A program made the position numbers and the translations under genes. This document shows, piece after piece, positions 52,695 to 60,321 of a stretch of 64,000 bases of DNA. Each line of letters begins with the position of its first letter. Position 1 is the stretch's first letter. Source of the stretch: Streptomyces sp. NBC_00234 (GTDB lineage Bacteria > Actinomycetota > Actinomycetes > Streptomycetales > Streptomycetaceae); NCBI RefSeq assembly GCF_036195325.1, contig NZ_CP108101.1:5332001-5396000 (forward strand), read 5' to 3'. The notes beneath the pieces were generated by a model, which was not told the origin of the DNA, ran no database searches, and was given only the letters and a program-made list of their open reading frames with translations.

Positions 52695-52783
52695 AAAGAC
52701 CAAGTCCCAGCCCCACAGGCAGTACTCGTCGTACGTTTCCGCGGTGGGCGGGGGGTTGCTGGTATCCCTGAGGAGGGTGTGGC

Positions 52784-54079
52784 ATGAAGCGCAAGCTCAT
52801 AGCGGCGGTCGGCGTCGCGGCGATGGTGTCCGGAATTGCAGCGTGTGGCGGGGGCAGCGACAACGCTTCGAAGGACCCGAAGGACCGCTCCGAAGAACTG
52901 ACTGTCTGGCTGATGGTCGACGCGCAGAGCACCTGGCCGGAACTGGTCAAGGACGTCAACGCGCAGTTCAAGAAGAAGTACCCGAAGGTCAAGGTCAACG
53001 TCCAGTACCAGCAGTGGGCGGACAAGGCCAAGAAGCTCGACACGGCCCTCGGTGGCGACAAGTTCCCGGATGTCGTCGAGCTCGGCAACACCGAGACGAT
53101 GCAGTACATCCTGAACGGCGCACTCGCCGAGATCGACCCCAAGAAGTACGACAACTCGGACACCTGGATCAAGGGTCTGAAGGACACCTGCACCTTCGAG
53201 GGCAAGCAGTTCTGCGTGCCTTACTACGCCGGTGCGCGTGTGGCGATCTACAACAAGGACATGTTCAAGGCCGGTACGGGCAGCGACGTGCTCCCGCAGA
53301 CCGAGACCGAGCTGCTCGCCGCCCTCGACAAGGTCTCGGCCGAGTACACCAAGAAGGACAAGCGCTTCTCGTCCCTCTACCTGCCGGGCCGTTACTGGTA
53401 CGCGGCCATGTCCTACGTCGCGGCCTACGGCGGCTCCATCGCCGAGTACGACGAGGGTGCGAAGGAGTGGAAGGGCAACCTTTCCTCCGCCGAGTCCCAG
53501 AAGGGCATCGAGCACTTCATCAACCTGGTGAAGAAGTACAACAAGGCCGACATCACCAAGGACGAGCAGGACCACGCCAACGTCGCGGCCAACGAGAAGG
53601 CCGCCCTGCTCTACGGCAACGGCTGGGAGGCCGGCTCCATCACCGATGGCGCCAACAACGGCAACCCGAAGCTCGAGGGCAAGATCGCGACGGCCGGTAT
53701 GCCCGGCCCGAACGGCAAGGCCCTCCCGTCCTTCATCGGTGGCTCGGACCTCGCTGTCACCGCGAAGTCCAAGGTCGCGGACCTCGGTGAGGAATGGGTC
53801 TCGCTCTTCACCAGCGAGAAGTCGCAGGAGGTGCTCGCCTCCAAGAACATCCTCCCGAACAACGAGAAGCAGCTCGAGCCGCTGAAGAGCAAGCCCGAGA
53901 CGGCCGCCGTCGCCAACGCGGTGCCGGACGCCTGGTTCACGCCGATCGCGCCGGGCTGGACGTCCATCGAGAAGGACGAGGTCCTGGAGAACATGCTCCT
54001 GGCGATCCTCAAGGGCACCTCGGTGGCCGACGCGGCCAAGAAGGCCGACGACGAGATCAACGCGCTGATCAACAAGTAG
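52784..54079 (+). CDS. dasA: Chitobiose/aminosugar-binding lipoprotein DasA
   Basis: A 431-residue ABC transporter substrate-binding lipoprotein. The lipobox GIAAC places the acylated cysteine at residue 21, followed by GGGSDNASKD. The mature protein is a family 1 sugar-binding fold with LTVWLMVDAQSTWPELVKDV and GNGWEAGSI segments. DasA binds N,N'-diacetylchitobiose in S. coelicolor. ATG 52784 has GGAGG upstream. It leads the dasABCD operon, under DasR control. Confidence 0.95.
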   Translation: MKRKLIAAVGVAAMVSGIAACGGGSDNASKDPKDRSEELTVWLMVDAQSTWPELVKDVNAQFKKKYPKVKVNVQYQQWADKAKKLDTALGGDKFPDVVELGNTETMQYILNGALAEIDPKKYDNSDTWIKGLKDTCTFEGKQFCVPYYAGARVAIYNKDMFKAGTGSDVLPQTETELLAALDKVSAEYTKKDKRFSSLYLPGRYWYAAMSYVAAYGGSIAEYDEGAKEWKGNLSSAESQKGIEHFINLVKKYNKADITKDEQDHANVAANEKAALLYGNGWEAGSITDGANNGNPKLEGKIATAGMPGPNGKALPSFIGGSDLAVTAKSKVADLGEEWVSLFTSEKSQEVLASKNILPNNEKQLEPLKSKPETAAVANAVPDAWFTPIAPGWTSIEKDEVLENMLLAILKGTSVADAAKKADDEINALINK

Positions 54080-54104
54080 TACCGCAGGGCCTTCGGCTCT
54101 CCAG

Positions 54105-54134
54105 GCGGGGGCCCGGCACGCACCGGGTCCCCGC
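54105..54134 (+). other. Intercistronic stem-loop between dasA and dasB
   Basis: A 12-pair stem (GCGGGGGCCCGG with one G-T pair, six-base loop) lies between dasA and dasB. Such structures often stabilise the upstream binding-protein mRNA or partly terminate, raising DasA above the permeases. Its effect here is inferred. Confidence 0.65.
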
Positions 54135-54202
54135 TTCCTTTCGTAGACGTATGCCGTGATCTCCGGGTGCAGCCCCCGGAATCCCGATGGAAGGTCAGCC
54201 AC

Positions 54203-55219
54203 GTGACTGCCGCCGACACCAAGGCCGCCGGGCCGCCTCCGGTACCCGTACCACGTGGTCCGGAAGAGACCGGGCCCTCGCCCTCCGCGAAGGACACCAC
54301 GCCCCGCCCCAAGAGGCAGCGGAAGAAGGGCGAACTCCTTCCCTACCTCCTGATCCTGCCGGCGATCCTCGCGATCGCCGCGGTGTACGTCTATCCGCTG
54401 ATCAAGACCGTGATCATGTCCTTCCAGGACATGGGCCGGGCGGCCCTGTGGGGCAACGGCGAGACGCCGTGGGTCGGCTTCGAGCAGTTCACCAACATCC
54501 TCGGCGACCCCGAGTTCTGGCAGGTCACCGGCCGCACGATCGTCTTCATGACGATCTGCGTGGTGCTGACCATGGGTATCGGCCTGCTCATCGCCCTGAT
54601 GATGCTGCGCCTGTCCACCTGGGTCAGGCTCACCCTCACCGTCGCGCTCATCGCCGCCTGGTCGATGCCGCTGATGGTCGCCGCCTCGGTCTTCCGCTGG
54701 CTCGCCGACTCCGACTACGGCCTGATCAACACGCTGCTCGCCGACATCACGGGCAACGAGGACAAGTGGCTCGGCCACAACTGGTTCCTCGACCCCTGGC
54801 AGGGCTTCGGCATCATCACGCTGCTGGTCGTCTGGGGCGCGATCCCGTTCGTCGTGATCACGATGTACGCGGCCCTCACCCAGGTCCCCAAGGAGCTGGA
54901 AGAGGCGGCGTCGCTCGACGGAGCCAGCGCGTACGGCGTCTACCGCTACGTGACCTGGCCGGTCATCAAGCCCGTCTTCACCATGGTCGCCACCCTGTCG
55001 GTCATCTGGGACTTCAACGTCTTCGGACAGATCTGGCTGCTGCGCGGCAACAAGCCCGAACCGGAGTACGAGACCCTCGGCCTGTACTCCTTCTCCAAGG
55101 CGTTCGAGTCCACCTCCTTCAGCCAGGGCAGCGCGATCGCCTTGATCACCGTCCTGATGCTCTCCGGTGTCGCCGTGTACTACCTGCGCCAGCTGATCAA
55201 GACGGGAGAGGTCGAATGA
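54203..55219 (+). CDS. dasB: Aminosugar ABC transporter permease DasB
   Basis: A 338-residue inner-membrane permease with six helices after a Pro/Lys-rich cytoplasmic N-terminus. The EAA loop (EEAASLDGASAYGVYRYVTWPVI) that contacts the ATPase is present. GTG 54203 has GGAAGG upstream. dasC overlaps by four bases. No ATPase gene is in this operon; Streptomyces sugar importers share the remote MsiK ATPase, which is known biology rather than seen here. Confidence 0.93.
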   Translation: MTAADTKAAGPPPVPVPRGPEETGPSPSAKDTTPRPKRQRKKGELLPYLLILPAILAIAAVYVYPLIKTVIMSFQDMGRAALWGNGETPWVGFEQFTNILGDPEFWQVTGRTIVFMTICVVLTMGIGLLIALMMLRLSTWVRLTLTVALIAAWSMPLMVAASVFRWLADSDYGLINTLLADITGNEDKWLGHNWFLDPWQGFGIITLLVVWGAIPFVVITMYAALTQVPKELEEAASLDGASAYGVYRYVTWPVIKPVFTMVATLSVIWDFNVFGQIWLLRGNKPEPEYETLGLYSFSKAFESTSFSQGSAIALITVLMLSGVAVYYLRQLIKTGEVE

Positions 55220-56088
55220 GCACCTCCACAGCCCCGAACACGCCTGCCCAGGTTCTGCGGCCCGACCGCAAGAAGAACCGCCTCGGCTACAACATCCTGG
55301 CCCTGGTCACGGCAGCGCTCATGGCCTTCCCGGTCTACTGGCTGATCATCAGCTCCCTGCGCCCCAACCACGAGATCCGGTCCTACGACCAGACGCTCTG
55401 GCCCTCCTCGCTCACCTTCGACAACTTCGCGCGAGCGGTGGAGCAGGACAACTTCGGCACCGCGATCCAGTCGAGCCTGATCGTCTCGGTCACCGCGGTG
55501 GTCGGCGGCATGATCATCGCGACGCTCGCGGCGCTCGCCATCGGACGCTTCCGCTTCTTCGGGCGGAAGGCGCTGATGATGGTGATGATCCTCGTCCAGA
55601 TGCTGCCCCCGACCGCGATGCTGATCCCGATCTACCTCCAGCTCAACGCCATGGGCGGTATCGACGAGTACTGGGGACTCATCGTCGTCTACCTGGTGTC
55701 CACGCTGCCCTTCGCGACGATCATGATCCGCGGCTTCGTGATCAACATCCCGGTGGAGCTGGAGGAGTCCGCGATGGTGGACGGCTGTACCCGCATGGGA
55801 GCCTTCCGCCGCGTCATCTTCCCGCTGCTCGCCCCGGGACTGGCCGCCGCGTCGATCTTCGCGCTCGTCAACGCGTGGAACGAGTACCTCTTCGCGTACA
55901 TCCTGATCAACGACAACTCCAAGTACACGCTCAACGTGTGGCTGATGACCTTCACCACGGAGCGCGGTACGGACTACGGCGCCCTGATGGCGGCTTCGAC
56001 GCTCATCTCCATTCCGGTCGTCATCTTCTTCATGATCATCCAGGGGAAGATGGCCACGGGTCTCACCTCCGGCGCCGTGAAGGGATAA
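55216..56088 (+). CDS. dasC: Aminosugar ABC transporter permease DasC
   Basis: A 290-residue permease with six helices, paired with DasB. The EAA loop reads LEESAMVDGCTRMGAFRRVIFPLL. ATG 55216 overlaps the dasB stop (ATGA), giving coupled translation. dasD follows after seven bases. Confidence 0.93.
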   Translation: MSTSTAPNTPAQVLRPDRKKNRLGYNILALVTAALMAFPVYWLIISSLRPNHEIRSYDQTLWPSSLTFDNFARAVEQDNFGTAIQSSLIVSVTAVVGGMIIATLAALAIGRFRFFGRKALMMVMILVQMLPPTAMLIPIYLQLNAMGGIDEYWGLIVVYLVSTLPFATIMIRGFVINIPVELEESAMVDGCTRMGAFRRVIFPLLAPGLAAASIFALVNAWNEYLFAYILINDNSKYTLNVWLMTFTTERGTDYGALMAASTLISIPVVIFFMIIQGKMATGLTSGAVKG

Positions 56089-56095
56089 GGCCCCC

Positions 56096-57619
56096 ATGAC
56101 CACCCTCGTATCCACCACGGACACCCTCACGCGCGACGCGCTCGCCGTGCTCCAGCCCGGGTTCACCGGCACGACCGCCCCGGACTGGCTGCTGCGCAGA
56201 GTCGGCGAGGGCCTGGCCTCCGTCGGCCTGTTCGGGCGCAACATCGAATCGCCCGAGCAGCTGGCGGCGCTCACCGCCCAGCTGCGGTCCGAGCGCGACG
56301 ACGTCCTCGTCGCGATCGACGAGGAGGGCGGCGACGTCACCCGGCTGGAGGTCCGTCACGGGTCCTCCTTCCCGGGCAACTTCGCCCTCGGCTCCGTCGA
56401 CGACGTGAAGCTCACCCGGGACGTCGCCCAGGAGCTCGGCCGCCGGCTCGCCGAGTGCGGCGTCAACCTCAACTGGGCGCCCTCCGCGGACGTCAACTCC
56501 AACCCGGCCAACCCGGTCATCGGCGTGCGGTCCTTCGGCGCCGACCCCGCACTCGTGGCCCGGCACACCGCCGCGTACGTCGAGGGGCTCCAGGCCGCGG
56601 GTGTCGCCGCCTGCACCAAGCACTTCCCCGGACACGGCGACACGGCGGTCGATTCGCACCACGCCCTGCCGAGCATCGATGTGTCCCTGGACACCCTGCA
56701 CGCCCGTGAGCTGGTGCCTTTCCGCGCGGCCATCGCAGCGGGTTCCAAATCGGTGATGAGCGCGCATATCCTGCTTCCCGCACTCGACCCGAACCGCCCG
56801 GCGACGCTGAGCCCGCAGATCCTGACCGGTCTGCTGCGCGAGGAGCTGGGTTACGACGGCCTCATCGTCACCGACGGCATGGAGATGCAGGCCATCTCCG
56901 CGACGTACGGGATCGAGCGCGGCTCCGTCCTCGCGATCGCCGCGGGCGCCGACGCGATCTGTGTCGGCGGCGGGCTGGTCGACGAGGGGACCGTGCTGCG
57001 ACTGCGCGACGCCCTGGTGTCGGCGGTACGCAGCGGAGAGCTGCCCGAGGAGCGGCTGGCCGACGCCGCCGCCCGTGTACGTGCCCTCGCGTCCTGGACG
57101 CAGGGGGCCAGGGGGGCTGTCTCGGAGCCGGGCGCGGCAGTGCAGGAGGGGACCGCGCCCGGCACCGGAGTCAGCACGGACATCGGTCTCGTCGCGGCCC
57201 GCCGCGCGGTACGGGTCACCGGCACCGGCGCACCGCTGACCGGGCCGGCGTACGTCGCCGCGTTCACCCCGGTCGCCAACATCGCGGTCGGTGACGAGAC
57301 CCCGTGGGGTGTCGCCGCCGAACTGGCCCGGATTCTGCCCGGCACCGCTACCGACACGTACAACGGGGAGAGCCCGGCACCCGCGGCCGACACGCTGCGG
57401 GCGGCGGGGGAGCGGCGCATCGTCGCGGTCGTCCGCGACGCCCACCGGCACGCGTGGATGACGGAGACGCTCGACGCTCTGCTGGCGGCGCGTCCCGACA
57501 CGATCGTGGTCGAGATGGGGCTCCCGCAGGCGGAGCCGAGGGGCGCGCTCCACATCGCCACGCACGGGGCGGCCCGGGTGTGCGGCGTGGCCGCGGCGGA
57601 GGCCATCACCGGCACCTGA
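56096..57619 (+). CDS. dasD: Family 3 glycoside hydrolase, beta-N-acetylglucosaminidase DasD
   Basis: A 507-residue GH3 enzyme without a signal peptide, expected to cleave imported chitobiose to N-acetylglucosamine in the cytoplasm. GH3/NagZ motifs include AIDEEGGDVTRL, KHFPGHGDTAVDSHH (His-Asp dyad loop of NagZ-type enzymes), SVMSAHI and the nucleophile LIVTDGMEM. A C-terminal GH3 domain of about 150 residues follows. It ends the das operon, with a strong terminator downstream. Confidence 0.92.
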   Translation: MTTLVSTTDTLTRDALAVLQPGFTGTTAPDWLLRRVGEGLASVGLFGRNIESPEQLAALTAQLRSERDDVLVAIDEEGGDVTRLEVRHGSSFPGNFALGSVDDVKLTRDVAQELGRRLAECGVNLNWAPSADVNSNPANPVIGVRSFGADPALVARHTAAYVEGLQAAGVAACTKHFPGHGDTAVDSHHALPSIDVSLDTLHARELVPFRAAIAAGSKSVMSAHILLPALDPNRPATLSPQILTGLLREELGYDGLIVTDGMEMQAISATYGIERGSVLAIAAGADAICVGGGLVDEGTVLRLRDALVSAVRSGELPEERLADAAARVRALASWTQGARGAVSEPGAAVQEGTAPGTGVSTDIGLVAARRAVRVTGTGAPLTGPAYVAAFTPVANIAVGDETPWGVAAELARILPGTATDTYNGESPAPAADTLRAAGERRIVAVVRDAHRHAWMTETLDALLAARPDTIVVEMGLPQAEPRGALHIATHGAARVCGVAAAEAITGT

Positions 57620-57711
57620 TCCACCCCGCCCACCGACCTCGGCCCCGCCCAGCCGTCCAGGCCGGCCGGGGCCGAGCCCATCTCCCGGCCGGCGGGCGGA
57701 CGAGCCCACGT

Positions 57712-57749
57712 GAAAGGGCCGGGGCACCCATCGGTGCCCCGGCCCTTTC
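57712..57749. terminator. Strong bidirectional terminator after dasD
   Basis: A perfect 17-base inverted repeat (GAAAGGGCCGGGGCACC and complement, four-base loop), extendable by several further pairs including one T-G, lies between convergent dasD and nagB. Confidence 0.88.
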
Positions 57750-57765
57750 GCGTGCACGGGAGGCT

Positions 57766-57892
57766 CTAGGGTCTTTCGTTTGGATCAGGCCGGATCAGGG
57801 AGTCGACGCGGAGCGTCGGCGACCGACGACAACGCCGCAGGTGCGCGCGCCGGGGCACGCGAGCCCGGCATGATCCAAATGGGAGGCTCTAG
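57766..57892. repeat. CTAG-type palindromic repeat, copy C
   Basis: The left end reads CTAGGGTCTTTCGTTTGGAT, matching copy B. The right end, ending CTAG, supplies the nagB stop on the minus strand. GGGAGGCTCTAG occurs as a direct repeat at both edges (57758-57769 and 57881-57892). The interior (about 80 bases) is not shared with copies A or B. Confidence 0.75.
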
Positions 57893-58674
57893 ATGCCCTG
57901 CCAGGACGGCTTCGCCGCGTACGTGGCGCGGAAGTAGTCGCCCAGCTTCAGCTTCGACGCGGCGGCCTCGTCGACCACCACCGTCGCGTGCGGATGCAGC
58001 TGCAGCGCCGACGCCGGGACGATCGAGGCGACCGGCCCCTCCACGGTCTGGGCGACCGCCTCGGCCTTGCCCTCGCCGGTGGCCAGCAGGATCGGGTGGC
58101 GGGACTCCAGGATCGTGCCGATGCCCTGGGTGATGACGTGGTGCGGCACCTGGTCGATGTCGTTGTCGAAGAAGCGCGCGTTGTCGATCCGCGTCTGCTG
58201 CGTCAGCGTCTTGATCCGCGTACGGGACGCGAGCGAGGAGCACGGCTCGTTGAAGCCGATGTGCCCGTCGGTGCCGATGCCGAGCAGCTGGAGGTCCACC
58301 CCGCCCGCCTCGGCGAGTGCCCTGTCGTACGCCTCGCAGGCCGCCTGGACGTCCTCGGCGGAGCCGTCCGGGCCCATGAAGGACGCCTCGGACAGACCCA
58401 GCGGCTCCACGACCTCGCGCAGCACCACCGAGCGGTACGACTCGGGGTGGCCGGGGCGCAGTCCGACGTACTCGTCGAGCTGGCAGATGCGGGCCCGCGA
58501 GGCGTCCACGGCCCCGGAGCGGACCTTGGCGGCCAGCGCCTGGTAGATGGGCAGCGGGGTCGAGCCGGTGGCAACGCCGAGCAGGGCGTCGGGCTTGCGG
58601 CTCAGCAGGGCTCCGATGGCCTCCGCGATGAGCTCGCCGCCTGCCGTGGCGTCCGGGACGATGACAACTTCCAC
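57889..58674 (-). CDS. nagB: Glucosamine-6-phosphate deaminase
   Basis: A 261-residue NagB converting glucosamine-6-phosphate to fructose-6-phosphate and ammonia. Family motifs are LGVATGSTPLPIYQAL, CQLDEYVGLRPGHPESY (catalytic Asp), LLGIGTDGHIGFNEP and SLASRTRIKTLT. GTG 58674 gives the normal N-terminus (VEVVIVPDA); longer in-frame starts overlap the operator. A dre-like site lies 32 bases upstream. It is divergent from the SIS gene. Confidence 0.95.
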   Translation of the reverse strand: MEVVIVPDATAGGELIAEAIGALLSRKPDALLGVATGSTPLPIYQALAAKVRSGAVDASRARICQLDEYVGLRPGHPESYRSVVLREVVEPLGLSEASFMGPDGSAEDVQAACEAYDRALAEAGGVDLQLLGIGTDGHIGFNEPCSSLASRTRIKTLTQQTRIDNARFFDNDIDQVPHHVITQGIGTILESRHPILLATGEGKAEAVAQTVEGPVASIVPASALQLHPHATVVVDEAAASKLKLGDYFRATYAAKPSWQGI

Positions 58675-58705
58675 GCTGTGCCTGCCGATCTGAAAGGTGG
58701 AGTCA

Positions 58706-58721
58706 TGTGGTATAGACCAAT
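58706..58721. promoter_or_regulatory. dre-like operator upstream of nagB
   Basis: TGTGGTATAGACCAAT matches the DasR consensus at 12 of 16 positions. It lies between divergent nagB and the SIS gene and may control both. Confidence 0.8.
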
Positions 58722-58883
58722 CAAGGTCCCAATCTAGCAGAATCGGGCAGCCCGGAGGTGAAGTGCTCACACACCGGTCCACCGGTTCGCCCCGCTGGCG
58801 GGTGTCCGCCCCACCGTGGTCGACTTGTCCGAGCCGGCGCGGGCGCGAGCCCGTGCGCACCCACCGCACGGGAGGCACCCCAC

Positions 58884-59966
58884 ATGTCCGCCACCTCTTC
58901 GGCCACGCAGCGGGACCGGGGCGAGCAGCCCGGCCGGATCATGTCCGGCGAGATGGCCGAGCAGCCGGCCATGCTGCGCCGCATCCTTGAGCGGGGCGCC
59001 CCCGGGATTCGCCGGGTGGCCGCCGAGATCGCGGCGAAGAAGCCCCGGTTCGTGCTGCTGACGGCCCGCGGTTCCTCGGACAACGCGGCGCTCTACGCCA
59101 AGTACCTGCTGGAGATCCGGCTCGGGCTGCCCTGCGGACTCGCCTCGATGTCCACGACGACGGCCTACGGCGCCCAGCCGGACCTCAAGGACGTCCTGGT
59201 GATCACCGTCAGCCAGTCGGGCGGCTCGCCCGACCTGATCGCGTCCACGAAGGCCGCCCGCGCCGCCGGGGCGATCACCCTCGCGGTGACCAACAACCCG
59301 GACTCGTCGCTCGCCGCCGTGTCCGAGTACAGCATCGACATCCTCGCGGGCCCCGAGAAGGCGCTGCCCGCGACCAAGACGTACACGGCCTCGCTGCTGG
59401 CCCTCTACCTCTTCGTGGACGGGCTGGTCGCGGGGGACGGTCCGGCCGCCGCCGAGGCCCTCCCGGACCTGGCCGAACAGATCCTCGCCCGGAAGGACGA
59501 GGTCACGTCCCTCGCCTCGCGCTACCGCTTCGCCGAACGCATGGTGATCACCTCGCGCGGCTACGGCTACCCCACAGCCAAGGAAGCGGCCCTGAAGCTG
59601 ATGGAGACCAGCTACATCCCGGCTCTCTCCTACTCCGGAGCCGACCTGCTGCACGGCCCGCTCGCCATGGTCGACAACATCTCCCCGGTGATCGCCGTCG
59701 TCACCGACGGCCGCGGCGGGGAAGCCCTCCAGCCGGTCCTGGACCGCCTGCGGGGCCGCGGCGCCGACCTCTTCGTGGTCGGCCCGAAGGCACAGGTGGA
59801 GGCCGCGTCGGCGGGCTTCGCGCTGCCGACGGCGGGAGTGGCGGAGGAGTTGCAGCCGATCCTGGAGATCCTGCCGCTCCAGATGCTGGCCTACGAGGTG
59901 ACGATCGCCCGCGGTCAGGACCCTGACGCGCCCCGCGCACTGGCCAAGGTCACCGAGACCCACTGA
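58884..59966 (+). CDS. SIS-domain aminosugar isomerase (GlmS-like, no glutaminase domain)
   Basis: A 360-residue protein with two SIS domains. VLLTARGSSDNAALYAKYLLE and VITVSQSGGSPDLIASTKAA in the first and VITSRGYGYPTAKEAALKLMETSYI in the second match the isomerase half of glucosamine-6-phosphate synthase. The N-terminal glutamine amidotransferase domain is absent, so it may act in the catabolic direction or on a related phosphosugar. GGGAGG precedes ATG 58884. The shared dre site with nagB supports a role in aminosugar metabolism. Confidence 0.88.
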   Translation: MSATSSATQRDRGEQPGRIMSGEMAEQPAMLRRILERGAPGIRRVAAEIAAKKPRFVLLTARGSSDNAALYAKYLLEIRLGLPCGLASMSTTTAYGAQPDLKDVLVITVSQSGGSPDLIASTKAARAAGAITLAVTNNPDSSLAAVSEYSIDILAGPEKALPATKTYTASLLALYLFVDGLVAGDGPAAAEALPDLAEQILARKDEVTSLASRYRFAERMVITSRGYGYPTAKEAALKLMETSYIPALSYSGADLLHGPLAMVDNISPVIAVVTDGRGGEALQPVLDRLRGRGADLFVVGPKAQVEAASAGFALPTAGVAEELQPILEILPLQMLAYEVTIARGQDPDAPRALAKVTETH

Positions 59967-60321
59967 TCCGGCCGGACGATCAGGGCGCCGCACGCCCCCG
60001 GAAACACCCGCGGGCCGCGGCGCCGGGACGGGACCCTCAGCCCGTCCGGCACCGCAGCCCGGAGTTACCAGGCCGGTGGTGTGCGGTTCCGCCGGCCGAG
60101 GGAGGCACCGGCGCAGTCAGGGCAGAGAGCGCCGGGTGCCTCGTTCCGTTCTCCTGTGCGGGGAGAACGGAGGTCTTTCCTTTGCATTGTGGACTAGACC
60201 AATCACCCGTGTCCATCCGTGTGCACTGCAATTCCGGCGGAACTTCCCGCCCCCCCTCTTTCACGGGGCGGCGGGCCGATCGGTTCGGATCCTCCGAGTA
60301 TCCACGGGTACGCTCGCACAC
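59967..60321 (+). other. 355-base intergenic region upstream of the sensor kinase
   Basis: It contains a nine-pair hairpin (60146-60170, CCGTTCTCC and complement) followed by T-rich sequence, which probably ends the SIS transcript. It also holds a dre-like site at 60188-60203. TACGCT at 60309-60314 could be a -10 element seven bases before the kinase GTG, implying a leaderless mRNA. I see no gene in it. Confidence 0.6.
60188..60203. promoter_or_regulatory. dre-like site upstream of the sensor kinase gene
   Basis: TGTGGACTAGACCAAT differs from the nagB operator at only two central bases and matches the DasR consensus at 12 of 16 positions. It lies 119 bases before the kinase start. Confidence 0.65.

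Noticed and set aside
54187..55215. Extension of the dasC frame upstream through dasB
   Set aside because: The upstream part is an Arg/Pro-rich shadow of dasB. The permease begins at ATG 55216 with an ATGA overlap.
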